Of a stretch of 32,306 bases of DNA, positions 14,287 to 23,257 are shown one piece after another. The stretch's first letter is position 1, and every line of letters starts with the position of its first letter. The DNA comes from Methylobacterium sp. J-077. GTDB lineage: Bacteria > Pseudomonadota > Alphaproteobacteria > Rhizobiales > Beijerinckiaceae. Location: positions 1 to 32,306 of the forward strand of contig NZ_JAKSYJ010000211.1 of the NCBI RefSeq assembly GCF_022829365.1, given 5' to 3'. The position numbers were made by a program, and so were the translations under genes. The notes under the pieces are model-generated. The model did no database searches. It was not told where the DNA came from and was given only the letters and a program-made list of their open reading frames with translations.

Positions 14287-17061
14287 TCAGGCGGCTTGGG
14301 AAACTTTGGCGGTGCTGATCTCGGCCAGGGCCGCGATCAATCCGCTGCGGTCGAACTTGGCCACCAGGTCGCTGATCGCCAGCATCCGGGCCCGCTCGAC
14401 CACGTCGGTTCCAACGGCCTCCGTGAGGCCGATTACCGGCAGGCCGGCGAGCCGCGGCTCGGCGCCTCGCATGGCGGCGACGAGGTCGAAACCGCTGCGG
14501 CCCGGCATCTCCAGGTCGGTGACCACCACCTCGATCCGCGCGTCCGACTGGAGGATCGTCAGCGCGGCATCGGCACTCGCCGCCGTGATGACCTGGTAGC
14601 CCGCGGCCTTCAGCACCGGGCTCAGCATGTCGCGGAAGAAGGCCGAATCGTCGACGAGCAGGAGCGTCGAGACCTGCTCCGCCCGCTTCGGGCCGCGCGC
14701 CCAGTCGTCGTAGGCGAGCGGCAGGAAGTGGGCGATGTTGATGATGTCGGTGGCGCGGCCGCGCAGCACCGCCGAGCCGATCAGGTCCGAGCGATCCGCC
14801 GCGATCTCGATGTCGAGGCGCTCCTCGACGATGTCGACGATCTCGTCGACCACGAGGCCCATCGCCCGCTCGCCGTCGGAGAACACCACCAGCGCCTGCG
14901 TGCCCTCGGAGCGGATCGTGATCGCCGCATCTGCCGGGACCAGCGGCATCAGCCGGCCGCGATACTGGATCAGCGGACGGCCGCCGAGCCACTCGACCTT
15001 GTCGCACTCGATCTCTTCGAGGCGGGTCACCAGGGAGAGCGGCACCGCCTTGAAGCTGCCCTGGCCGCCCTTGAACACCAGGAGCGTGGTCTTGGCATCG
15101 CCCAGATCGGCCGTCTCGGCCTCCGCGTCGGCATCGGCGTGGCTGTTGCTGCCCTGGATGCCCTGGGCCACCTGCCGGGCCACGCCGTTGGGGTCGACGA
15201 TCAGCACCACGGCGCCGTCGCCCAGGATCGTATTGCCGGCAAACATCGGGATGTGTCGGAGCTTGGCCGACATCGGCTTGACGACGATCTCTTCCGTGTG
15301 GAAGACCTCGTCGACCAGGATGCCGAAGCGCTCGCGCCCGACCTGGGCCACCACCACGAAGCCCGCCTGCTCGGTCTCCGTGCCCTGGCCGCTCGATTGC
15401 CCGAGCAGGCCGGTCAGCGAGACGATCGGGAGCAGCCGCTCGCGCAGGCGCAGGACCGGCGAGCCGTTGATGCGCTCGACCCGCTGCGCCCCGGCATCGA
15501 CCCGCACCAGTTCGAGCACCGCCACTTGCGGCAGCGCGAAGCGGTGCTCGCCGGCGCGCACGATCAGGGCGGCGACGATGGCCAGCGTCAGCGGGATCTT
15601 GATGGTGAAGGTGGTGCCGCGGCCCGCCGTGGTGGCGATGTCGATGATGCCGCCGATGGTCTCGATGTTGGTCTTGACCACGTCCATGCCGACGCCGCGG
15701 CCCGACACCGAGGTGACCGCCGCCGCGGTCGAGAACCCGGCATCGAAGATGAACTTGGCGACCTGCGCGTCGGTCATCCGCTCGACATCGGCCTGAGCCG
15801 CCAGCCCGCGCTCCACCGCCTTCTTGCGGATCGCCGCGAGGTCGAGGCCCTTGCCGTCGTCGGCGATCTCGATCGTGATCGTGCCGCCTTCATGGTAGGC
15901 GGCCAGCCGGATCGTGCCGCGGGCCGGCTTGCCCGCCGCGATGCGCCCGGCGGTCGATTCGAGGCCGTGATCGGCCGAGTTGCGGACCATGTGGGTCAGC
16001 GGGTCCTTGATCACCTCGAGGACCTGCCGGTCCAGCTCGGTCTCCGCGCCGACCATCACGAGGTCGATCTGCTTGCCGAGTTCGGCCGAGAGGTCGCGCA
16101 CGACGCGCGGCAATTTCTGCCAGGCGCTGCCGATCGGCTGCATGCGCGTCTTCATGACGCCTTCCTGCAGCTCGGCCGTGACGTGGGAGAGGCGCTGCAG
16201 CGGGACCTTGTAGCTCGAATCCTCGTGCCGGCGGGCGATCTCGAGGAGCTGGTTGCGGGTCAGCACCAGCTCCGACACCATGGTCATCAGGTGCTCGAGC
16301 GTGTCCACGTTCACGCGAATCGTCTGGATCTTGCTCCCGGCCGCCGTGGTCTCTGTGGCCACGACCGCCTCGGCGTCGCCGGCCGGCTCGGCCTTGCCAG
16401 AATCGGTCTCGGCGGGCTCCGCTCTGGGCGCCGCGGCCTTCTGAGTCGGGGCCTTCGGAGCCAGGGCCTTGACCGCCTCGACCTTCGGAGCTTCGGTCTT
16501 CGGTGCTTCGACCTTGGACGCCGCGACGGGGGGCGCCACCGGTGCAGCGAAATCCGCCTCGCCGGGGCCCGGCGCCGCCAAGAAGGCCGCCTCCAGATCG
16601 TCCAGGGAGACCTCGCCGGGCTTCAGCTCGCGGGAGACCGGCTCCGGCAGCACCGGCTCGGGCGGCGGGGCCGGCGCGGCCGCGGGCTCGGCCGTCGCCA
16701 TGCGCTCCAGCTCCAAGATCAGGTCGTCGTCGGAGCCCGCCGGCTCGGCGCCGGTGGCTTCGAGGTCGGCCAGGATCGCCTTGAGCCGGTCCAGGGTCGA
16801 GAGAATCACCGTGACCGATTCGGAGGTGGCCGGCAGGCCGTCCCGGAAGCGGCCCATCAAGGTCTCGGCGGCATGCGCCAAGGCTTCGAGGCGCGGCAAC
16901 CCGAGAAAACCGCAGGTTCCTTTGATCGTATGGACGAGGCGAAAAATATTCCGCAATATCGTCTGATTATTTGGGTCCTGCTCGAACCGAACAAGTTCAG
17001 CATCGACCGTGTCGAGGTGCTCCCCGCTCTCGGTCAAGAATTCACGAAGCAGGTCGTCCAT
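14287..17061 (-). CDS. cheA: Hybrid chemotaxis kinase CheA with two CheW-like domains and a receiver
   Basis: A 924-residue CheA. Domains in order: phosphotransfer Hpt (1-105, His44 in 'RLVHTIKGTCGFLG'); an Ala/Pro/Lys linker (about 125-240, with 'APK(V/T)EA' repeats, in place of a recognisable P2 domain); dimerisation (243-345); ATPase with N box 'HMVRNSADHGLES' (357-369) and G boxes 'DDGKGLD' (401) and 'GRGVGMDVVK' (454); a first CheW-like domain (about 495-630); a second (about 655-785); and a C-terminal receiver (799-924, phospho-acceptor Asp849 in 'VVVTDLEMPGRSG'). The extra CheW domain and fused receiver are not in classical CheA and suggest an internal phosphate sink. chpT lies 103 bases upstream. 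No chemoreceptor gene is in the window. Confidence 0.93.
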   Translation of the reverse strand: MDDLLREFLTESGEHLDTVDAELVRFEQDPNNQTILRNIFRLVHTIKGTCGFLGLPRLEALAHAAETLMGRFRDGLPATSESVTVILSTLDRLKAILADLEATGAEPAGSDDDLILELERMATAEPAAAPAPPPEPVLPEPVSRELKPGEVSLDDLEAAFLAAPGPGEADFAAPVAPPVAASKVEAPKTEAPKVEAVKALAPKAPTQKAAAPRAEPAETDSGKAEPAGDAEAVVATETTAAGSKIQTIRVNVDTLEHLMTMVSELVLTRNQLLEIARRHEDSSYKVPLQRLSHVTAELQEGVMKTRMQPIGSAWQKLPRVVRDLSAELGKQIDLVMVGAETELDRQVLEVIKDPLTHMVRNSADHGLESTAGRIAAGKPARGTIRLAAYHEGGTITIEIADDGKGLDLAAIRKKAVERGLAAQADVERMTDAQVAKFIFDAGFSTAAAVTSVSGRGVGMDVVKTNIETIGGIIDIATTAGRGTTFTIKIPLTLAIVAALIVRAGEHRFALPQVAVLELVRVDAGAQRVERINGSPVLRLRERLLPIVSLTGLLGQSSGQGTETEQAGFVVVAQVGRERFGILVDEVFHTEEIVVKPMSAKLRHIPMFAGNTILGDGAVVLIVDPNGVARQVAQGIQGSNSHADADAEAETADLGDAKTTLLVFKGGQGSFKAVPLSLVTRLEEIECDKVEWLGGRPLIQYRGRLMPLVPADAAITIRSEGTQALVVFSDGERAMGLVVDEIVDIVEERLDIEIAADRSDLIGSAVLRGRATDIINIAHFLPLAYDDWARGPKRAEQVSTLLLVDDSAFFRDMLSPVLKAAGYQVITAASADAALTILQSDARIEVVVTDLEMPGRSGFDLVAAMRGAEPRLAGLPVIGLTEAVGTDVVERARMLAISDLVAKFDRSGLIAALAEISTAKVSQAA

Positions 17062-17164
17062 CGGCGATACTCGTTACACGAAGAGGCTCTCGCGCAACGT
17101 ACTTACTCACGCGGGGTTAGGGAAGCGTTTCGATCCCCTCCCCACCCCGAGGTTTTCCGGTTTT

Positions 17165-17875
17165 TTAGGCCAGAGCAGTGTCGGAAGCTTCGTCATCGCC
17201 CTCTGCGGGAGCCGCGATCACTGTCGGCGAGGCCGTGATCGTCACTTCATCACCCGCGATGGCGAATCGCACATCCATGGCGGCGGCCCGGGCCACGAGG
17301 CCGGCATAGAACGGCAGGATGCCGTGGGCGTCGACGGTGCCGCTCTCGGGGCTGCCCGCCATCAGTTCCTCGACATGGGGCGGGATGCGGGCATGCGAGC
17401 CCTTGGCCGTGAGCACGAGGGTCGGCGCCTCGCCGTCGCCGGAGACGACGACGTCGATCAGCCCGCCCCGCGGGATCGCAGAGGTGGCGATCATCACGAG
17501 ATTGAGGAGCAGCTTGACCTTGTTCTTGGGGAACAGGGCCTGCGGGGCGCTCCAGGCGAGCTTGGTCTTCTCGTCGCTGAACATGCCCTTGGCGACGCCC
17601 TCGGCGTCGGCGAGGTCGATCGAGGCGCCGGCCGAACCCGCCGCCCCGAAAGCGATCCGGGCGAATTTCAGCCGGGCCGAGGCCTGGCGGGCGCTCTTGC
17701 CGATCAGTTCGAGGGCGAAGGTCCGCATCGATTCGTCATCGTCGTCCTCCAGGACCTCCAATCCGTTCACGATCGCGCCGACGGGGCTGATCACGTCGTG
17801 ACAGACGCGGGAGCAGAGCAGGGCGGCGAGGTCGAGGCCGTCGAGGGTCAGGCTGGGGGCGTTCGGGGAGGACAT
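17165..17875 (-). CDS. chpT: Histidine phosphotransferase ChpT
   Basis: A 236-residue protein with a dimeric histidine-kinase-like fold. ChpT passes phosphate from CckA to CtrA and CpdR in the alphaproteobacterial cell-cycle relay. The phospho-histidine is His26 in 'LLCSRVCHDVISPVGAIVNG', which also contains the conserved arginine and aspartate next to it. The C-terminal half (about 100-215) is the degenerate ATPase-like domain, without the nucleotide-binding G boxes of an active kinase, as expected for ChpT. The gene precedes cheA by 103 bases on the same strand and may be co-transcribed with the chemotaxis operon. Its partner CpdR is at 5895. The C-terminal acidic tail is variable in the family. 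Confidence 0.87.
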   Translation of the reverse strand: MSSPNAPSLTLDGLDLAALLCSRVCHDVISPVGAIVNGLEVLEDDDDESMRTFALELIGKSARQASARLKFARIAFGAAGSAGASIDLADAEGVAKGMFSDEKTKLAWSAPQALFPKNKVKLLLNLVMIATSAIPRGGLIDVVVSGDGEAPTLVLTAKGSHARIPPHVEELMAGSPESGTVDAHGILPFYAGLVARAAAMDVRFAIAGDEVTITASPTVIAAPAEGDDEASDTALA

Positions 17876-18246
17876 GGCGCGCTCCGGGCGGGCGGATCTG
17901 GGGGGGCGAACACTCTGCGGGCCGGCTCGTCGCTTCGGAGCCGCCGATCCTTGGCCGCCCGATCAAGCGGTCGAGTCCCTGCGAAACATCCCGCGCGGCC
18001 CGCCGGCCGAGCCGGGGGCGATGGACCGGTCCGCACGGATAAACGCCACGGTCGGCTTTGAAAAGCGTTACCGGGCGGTTCGGAGGGCGCCGGTGCCGGC
18101 CGCGTCCGGATCGGGTACGGTGCCGGCCAACGAACCTGCGTCCCGGCGACGACCGCGAGCCGCCCCGGCGCCGACGCGATCGGGGTCGGCGCGAGCCAGG
18201 AGGAATCGGCGTGCCACGCGAGACCGCCAGCCGAACCGGGGCTTCC
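17876..18246. other. Divergent intergenic region chpT/glnE
   Basis: 371 bases between two divergently transcribed genes. It should hold both promoters, but I see no convincing -35/-10 pair, no clear palindrome and no CtrA-type TTAA-N7-TTAA. The upstream extension of the glnE frame here (from TTG 18058) is Arg/Pro-rich and unlikely to be translated. Confidence 0.5.
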
Positions 18247-21183
18247 ATGTCGCCTGAACCCACCCTGCTGGCGCGCCTGCGCCCCGGCCTGCACCTCGCC
18301 GACCCGGAGACCGCGCGCGCGCGCCTCGCCGAGATCGAGCCGGCCTTCCCGGGGGGCTTCCTCACCCCGGCCTGCCGCGCCCTGCTGCTCGGGCTGGCCG
18401 ACCATTCGCCGTTCCTCTGGCAGGCTGTCACCCGGTCGCCGGAGCGCCTCGTCGCCCTGATGGGGCAGCCGCCCGAGGCCGCGAGCCGCGCGATCATCGC
18501 CCGACAGCGCGCCGTCGGCGGCGCCTGCGGCGACAATCCCGACCTGGCGGAAGTCGCCCGCCGGCTTCGCCGGAACCGCGAAGAGCATGCCCTGCTGGCG
18601 GCGCTCGCCGATCTCGGCGGCTGCTGGGATCTCGACGCGGTCGTCCGGGCCCTGTCCGATTTCGCCGACGCGTCGGTGAGCGCGGCCACCGACGCGCTGC
18701 TCCGGCAGGGGATGGCGGCCGGCCGGTTCCGCCCGCAGGACCCGGAGGCGCCCCAGGCCGGCTCCGGGCTCGTGATTCTGGCGCTCGGCAAGCATGGCGG
18801 CACCGAGCTGAACTATTCGAGCGACATCGACCTGGTCGTCTTCTACGACGCCGAGCTGGCCGCAGCGGCCACCGGCGGGGACCCCAAGGCGTTCTTCGTC
18901 AAGCTCGCGCAGGGCCTGGTGAAGCTCCTGTCCGAGCGTACCCCGGACGGCTACGTCCACCGGATCGACTACCGGCTGCGGCCGGACCCAGGCTCCACCG
19001 CGGTGGCGCTCTCCACCGGCTTCGCCTTCGACTACTACCAGACGCTGGGCCAGAACTGGGAGCGCGCTGCCTTCATCAAGGCCCGGCCGATCGCCGGCGA
19101 CCTCCCGGCCGGCGAAGCGTTCCTGGCCGATCTCGCGCCGTTCATCTGGCGCCGACACTTCGACTTCGCCGCCATCGCCGAGATCCACGCCATGAAGCGC
19201 CAGATCCACCTGGTCCGCGGGCACGACACGATCACGGTGGCCGGCCACGACATCAAGATCGGCCGCGGCGGCATCCGGGAGATCGAGTTCTTCGTCCAGA
19301 CCCAGCAGCTCGTGTTCGGCGGCCGCAAGCCCGCCCTGCGGGGGCGCCGGACCGTCGAGATGCTCGGGCGCCTCGTCGAGGAGGGCTGGATCGACGCGCA
19401 AGCCCGCGACGAGCTCACGGAGGCCTACGGGTTCCTGCGCACCCTCGAGCACCGGATCCAGATGATCCGCGACGAGCAGACCCAGCGCCTGCCCACCGGC
19501 GACGCGGCGCTCGACGCCCTGGCGCGCTTCGCGGGGTTCGCCACCCGGGCGGATTTCGAGGCGGCGCTGCTCCACCAGGCCGGCCGGGTCCAGGCCCATT
19601 ACGCCCTGCTGTTCGAGGCGCGGCCGGGGGACGGCGCACCGGAGGACGCCCTCGTCTTCGGCGAGAGCGAACCCGCCCCCTCAACCCTGGAGACGCTGTC
19701 GGCGTTCGGGTTCCGCGATTCCCGGCTGGCCTGGGAGATTGTGCAAGGCTGGCATGTCGGCCGCCGTCCGGCGCTCCAGGCGGGCCGGCCGCGGGAGATC
19801 CTGGCCGAGCTTCTTCCGAGCCTGCTGCGGGCGCTCGGCGGCACCAACGATCCGGACGCGGCGCTCCTCACCCTCGACCGGGCCTTCGCCCGGATGCCCG
19901 CGGTGGCGGAGCTGCTCGCCATCCTGCGCTCGCACGCGCGCTTGCGCCTCCTGTTCGCCGACATCCTGGGGACCTCGCCCCATCTCGCCGACACGGTCAG
20001 CCTTAGCCCCCACGTCCTCGACACCGTGCTCGACCCGGATTTCGTGGCGCCGGTGCCGGCCCCCGAGCAGGTGCTGGAACAATACCGAGCGCTGGTCGGG
20101 CAGCCGGCGAGCCACGAGGAGTTTTGGGACCGGTGCCGGGACGCCACGCGCCAGATGGCCTTCGTCACCGGGGCGCGGCTCCTGTCCGGCCTGATCGCGC
20201 CGCGCCAGGCCGGGGAGGCCTATTCGGCCATCGCCGAGGCGACGGTCGCGCTGAACCTCGAAGCGGAGGAGCGGCGCTTCGCCCGGGACCACGGCGTCGT
20301 GCCCAAGGGGCGGTGCTGCGTCCTGGCGCTCGGCCGGCTCGGATCCCGGCAGCTCAGCGCCGTCTCCGACCTCGACCTGGTGTTCCTGTACGATTTCGAT
20401 CCGGAGAACCGGATGAGCGACGGCCCGCGCCCGCTCGACGCGGTCGTGGCCTATAACCGTCTGGCGCAGCGCCTCTACGCGGCGCTCACCACCGCGACGC
20501 GGCGCGGCCGGCTCTACGCGGTCGACCTGCGCCTGCGGCCCTACGGCAGCCACAGCCCGCCCGCCGTGCAGTTCAACGGCTTCGTCACGTATCAGAGCGA
20601 GGCGGCCGAGCCCTGGGAGCACATGGCCCTGACCCGAGCCCGGGTGGTGGCGGGCGATCCCGAACTCGGGGCGGCAATCATGGCGGTGATCGCCGAGACG
20701 ATCGCGCAGCCGCGCGATCCAGCCCAGGTCTGCGCCGCGGCCGGGGACATGCGCAGGTTCGTCGCGGACGCGCGCGGTCATGTCGGGCCTTACGACTTGA
20801 AGCTCGCCCCCGGCGGGCTGTTCGACCTCGATTTCCTGGCCCAGTCCATCGTGCTGAGCCACCCCCAAGCCTGGCACGACGGCATCGACCTCTCCGGCGA
20901 GGCGGTCCTGCGCCGGGCCGGCGCGCACGGCCTGCTGGACACCGCCATGGCCGAACCCCTCGCCGAGACCTACAGCTTCCTCGACGCGGTCTACCAGTGG
21001 CAGCGGCTGGTCACGACCGATCCAGGCGCCGTCCCATCGGACAGCGCCGCCCGGCAAATCGCCAAGGCCGTGGGTCTGCCCGATGCCCGCAGCCTCGCGG
21101 CCGAGCTGCATCGCCACCGGCGCCGGACCTGCGCCCTGCTGGCGCGGATCAAGCGGACGGTGGTCGGGGCGCAGCGTCCCTAG
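18247..21183 (+). CDS. glnE: Bifunctional glutamine synthetase adenylyltransferase/adenylyl-removing enzyme
   Basis: A 978-residue protein, the standard length of GlnE. It attaches AMP to, or removes it from, a tyrosine of glutamine synthetase according to PII state, tuning ammonia assimilation. It has two nucleotidyltransferase domains: N-terminal (AR) with 'LGKHGGTELNYSSDIDLV' at about 181-198 and C-terminal (AT) with 'LGRLGSRQLSAVSDLDLV' at about 695-712, each holding the Gly-Ser/Gly and Asp-x-Asp metal motif. Between and after them are 'GRGGIREIEFFVQTQQLVFGG' (around 339) and 'YDLKLAPGGLFDLDFLAQ' (around 848), the conserved regulatory helical regions. ATG 18247 is chosen over upstream TTG 18058, which would add a low-complexity Arg-rich leader. 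It is monocistronic here, with cysQ 163 bases downstream. Confidence 0.93.
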   Translation: MSPEPTLLARLRPGLHLADPETARARLAEIEPAFPGGFLTPACRALLLGLADHSPFLWQAVTRSPERLVALMGQPPEAASRAIIARQRAVGGACGDNPDLAEVARRLRRNREEHALLAALADLGGCWDLDAVVRALSDFADASVSAATDALLRQGMAAGRFRPQDPEAPQAGSGLVILALGKHGGTELNYSSDIDLVVFYDAELAAAATGGDPKAFFVKLAQGLVKLLSERTPDGYVHRIDYRLRPDPGSTAVALSTGFAFDYYQTLGQNWERAAFIKARPIAGDLPAGEAFLADLAPFIWRRHFDFAAIAEIHAMKRQIHLVRGHDTITVAGHDIKIGRGGIREIEFFVQTQQLVFGGRKPALRGRRTVEMLGRLVEEGWIDAQARDELTEAYGFLRTLEHRIQMIRDEQTQRLPTGDAALDALARFAGFATRADFEAALLHQAGRVQAHYALLFEARPGDGAPEDALVFGESEPAPSTLETLSAFGFRDSRLAWEIVQGWHVGRRPALQAGRPREILAELLPSLLRALGGTNDPDAALLTLDRAFARMPAVAELLAILRSHARLRLLFADILGTSPHLADTVSLSPHVLDTVLDPDFVAPVPAPEQVLEQYRALVGQPASHEEFWDRCRDATRQMAFVTGARLLSGLIAPRQAGEAYSAIAEATVALNLEAEERRFARDHGVVPKGRCCVLALGRLGSRQLSAVSDLDLVFLYDFDPENRMSDGPRPLDAVVAYNRLAQRLYAALTTATRRGRLYAVDLRLRPYGSHSPPAVQFNGFVTYQSEAAEPWEHMALTRARVVAGDPELGAAIMAVIAETIAQPRDPAQVCAAAGDMRRFVADARGHVGPYDLKLAPGGLFDLDFLAQSIVLSHPQAWHDGIDLSGEAVLRRAGAHGLLDTAMAEPLAETYSFLDAVYQWQRLVTTDPGAVPSDSAARQIAKAVGLPDARSLAAELHRHRRRTCALLARIKRTVVGAQRP

Positions 21184-21273
21184 CGGGTGTTCCGCCATGC
21201 CGGGATTGCTCGGCATCAGGTGCATCGGAACTCGTTCTCTCGGGCGGTCTTCCCACGGTCAAGACCACGCAAC

Positions 21274-21299
21274 GGAACCGTTTCCCGGTCGAAACCGTC
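21274..21299 (+). promoter_or_regulatory. Candidate EcfG-type promoter before cysQ
   Basis: GGAAC at 21274-21278, 17 bases, then CGTC at 21296-21299; the consensus for EcfG promoters is GGAAC-N16-17-CGTT, so the -10 differs by one base. It ends 47 bases before the cysQ start. Only one match, so it may be chance. Confidence 0.3.
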
Positions 21300-21346
21300 G
21301 ACAATCTCAACCCGCTCGGGCATTCAGGCGGGTACGGGAGGCAACA

Positions 21347-22231
21347 ATGATCGGCGCGGCGATGTTTTCGGGGCCTGAGCGCGAGCGGATTGCCGCGGCG
21401 CTCGCCGAGATCGCCTGCGCCGCCGGTGAGGTGCTGCGGCGCTATCATCGCGGACCCTGCCCGCACGCCCTGAAGCCGGACGGCTCGCCGTCGAGCGACG
21501 CCGATGTCGAGGCCGAGGCCCTGATCGTCGCCGCCCTCGCCGACCGCTTTCCCGGGATCGCGATCATCGCCGAGGAAAGCGCGCAAGCCGACGACCTCGC
21601 GGCGCGGCCGGCCCAAAGCTTCTTCCTGGTCGATCCCCTAGACGGCACTCGCGACTTCCTGGCCGGGACGCCAGACTATTCGGTCAACATCGCCCTGGTG
21701 GCGGGCGAGCGGCCGGTGGCCGCCGCCCTCGTCGCCCCCGGCCTTGGCCGGGTCTGGTGGGCGGGGCAGGCCAGCGTCGAGGCCCCGGTGATCGAGGGGC
21801 GCCCGGGCGCGGGCCGGCCGGTGCGGACCCGTCCGGCGCCGCGCAGCGGCCTCGTGGCCCTGGGGAGCCGGCGCCACGGCGATTCCGAGACCGCCACTTG
21901 CCTCTCCGCCCTACCCGTGTCGGAGACCCGCCAATCCGGATCCGCGCTCAAGTTCGGGCTGATCGCCGCCGGCGAGGCGGATGTCTACATCCGCTGTGGC
22001 CCGACCATGGAATGGGACACGGCCGCCGGCGACCACATCCTGACGGCGGCCGGCGGCTGCGTGGTGGTCCCGGGCGGCGGTCCTATCCTGTACGGACGCT
22101 ACCGGTCGGGCTACCGCAACGGGCCGTTCGCGGCCCTGGGCGATCCGGACCTGACCGCCGGCCTCGCCCTCCCCGCCCCCGGTGGAAAAAGCCGGGCACC
22201 GGAGAAGCCGCTCACCGCGGCGCATCCCTGA
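21347..22231 (+). CDS. cysQ: 3'(2'),5'-bisphosphate nucleotidase CysQ
   Basis: A 294-residue inositol-monophosphatase-fold phosphatase. CysQ removes the 3'-phosphate of PAP or PAPS and keeps sulfate assimilation and sulfotransfer balanced. Metal and substrate motifs are visible: 'IIAEES' (residues 73-78), 'FFLVDPLDGTRDF' (92-104) with the Asp-Pro-x-Asp-Gly-Thr signature, 'GDTEWDTAAGD'-like 'MEWDTAAGDHIL' near the C-terminus, and 'KFGLIAAGEADVY'. ATG 21347 follows GGGAGG at 21336-21341. The 3' end overlaps the YHS gene on the other strand by 20 bases. Other inositol-phosphatase family enzymes are possible; the 'SSDADVEAEALI' and 'EES' spacing favour CysQ. Confidence 0.87.
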   Translation: MIGAAMFSGPERERIAAALAEIACAAGEVLRRYHRGPCPHALKPDGSPSSDADVEAEALIVAALADRFPGIAIIAEESAQADDLAARPAQSFFLVDPLDGTRDFLAGTPDYSVNIALVAGERPVAAALVAPGLGRVWWAGQASVEAPVIEGRPGAGRPVRTRPAPRSGLVALGSRRHGDSETATCLSALPVSETRQSGSALKFGLIAAGEADVYIRCGPTMEWDTAAGDHILTAAGGCVVVPGGGPILYGRYRSGYRNGPFAALGDPDLTAGLALPAPGGKSRAPEKPLTAAHP

Positions 22232-22703
22232 TCGGCATGTCCAGCTGGCCCTGCAGGCCGGGCCAGGCGGCTTCCGCCTGGCGGACAAGGTCGGGCTCGG
22301 CCAGGAACCGGGCGCGCCGCTCCGGGTCCCGGAACAGGTACACGCGCTCGCCGATCACCGCGAAGACCAGGGGATCGGCATCGACCAGGCGCCCGTCGAG
22401 GATCCCGGCGGCGTCGAAGCCGCCGAGCCGCGGGGCGTAGACCTCCGGATTGTCGCGGAAGGCGGCCCGGTCGGCGCCGCTGGCGAAGCGCCAGACCTTA
22501 CCGCCCCAGGACAGCTCGAACCGCGCAGCGCCGGCCAGCGGCCCGTCCTTCAGGAAGTAGCTGACCGGGTCGAAGCCCTCGAGGGCTAGCAACTCGATCG
22601 CCGCCGCTGCCGGCTCGGCCACCGCCGGCACGCCGGCCGTGATCAGGAGTGCGGCGAGCAACAGAGCGTTCGCGGTTCCCGATCGCGTCGCGATCGGGCG
22701 CAC
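22212..22703 (-). CDS. Secreted YHS-domain protein
   Basis: A 163-residue protein with a signal peptide and one YHS-like domain. The first 35 residues are a cleavable leader: positive residues, a hydrophobic stretch 'ALLLAALLITAGVPA', and a likely cut after 'AVA' or 'AAA'. The domain (about 40-100) follows the YHS pattern: 'GFDPVSYFLKDGPLAG', 'FELSWGGKVWRFAS', 'RAAFRDNPEVYAPRLGGF'. The cysteine that often ends this domain ('GGYCA') is replaced by Phe-Asp, so metal binding is doubtful. The start is GTG 22703; no in-frame ATG fits. The coding end overlaps cysQ tail-to-tail by 20 bases. Function is unknown; family members often occur with copper or redox genes. Confidence 0.72.
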   Translation of the reverse strand: MRPIATRSGTANALLLAALLITAGVPAVAEPAAAAIELLALEGFDPVSYFLKDGPLAGAARFELSWGGKVWRFASGADRAAFRDNPEVYAPRLGGFDAAGILDGRLVDADPLVFAVIGERVYLFRDPERRARFLAEPDLVRQAEAAWPGLQGQLDMPIRDAPR

Positions 22704-22834
22704 GCATAGGCTCTTGATGCGACCGGCGCATTTGAGAAGATCAGTTGCCCCCGGTGCGGGGTTTAGCTGATCGACCCGTTGGGCCTCTGATCCTCCTCGG
22801 CCCGACCGGACGCCCGGTCCGACGATGACACGCG

Positions 22835-23015
22835 CCCTCCCTGCCCCCTCTGCGGGGGAGGGTGGCCCCTGCGTCAGCAGGGGTCGGGAGAGGGGCAGCG
22901 CGACGTCGGCGGATGTGTCGCCCGGCGCAGCCTCTCCGGAAGCGGCGCTCCCCTCTCCCGACCCGCTTCGCGGGCCACCCTCTCCCGCAGAGGGGGGAGG
23001 GAGAGCTGCGTGTGT
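22835..23015. repeat. Large palindromic intergenic repeat with hairpin-tipped arms
   Basis: The left part (about 22835-22902) and right part (about 22945-23015) are largely reverse complements: CTCCCTGCCCCCTCTGCGGG-type sequence mirrors CCCGCAGAGGGGGGAGGGAG. Each arm has its own smaller hairpin, CCCCTGC/GCAGGGG (about 22866-22883) and CCCGC/GCGGG (about 22972-22984). The non-coding build and the reading-frame-free content suggest a dispersed repeat; copy number is not visible here. Confidence 0.72.
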
Positions 23016-23257
23016 CCGGCTGCCGCCCGCGTTCGGAAACGATAGTGGAACAGCGCACGGTAAGGGCGCGCGATCCGGCGCGCGCATCGAGCCCGGAGCG
23101 GGGGCGGCGTCAGGGCGCGTTAACCACATCTTGCGGTTTTCCTCAGAAGCTGGTCCGACGGAGCGGTCCGCGCCGTCCCAGATCGCGGGATGATCCTGGT
23201 CGCGGCGGCCGAGACCGGCCCGTGGGCGTGGCGGCAAGGATCCACCGCGGAACCGTT

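Noticed and set aside
13831..17238. A 1135-residue open frame on the plus strand over cheA and cheW
   Set aside because: Arg/His/Gln-rich, no domain, and the opposite frame is a full CheA with motifs. Shadow frame.
17848..19599. A 583-residue antisense frame across glnE
   Set aside because: Lies opposite conserved GlnE motifs and has no family resemblance.
19681..21225. A 514-residue antisense frame over glnE
   Set aside because: No motif and explained by GC skew opposite a known gene.
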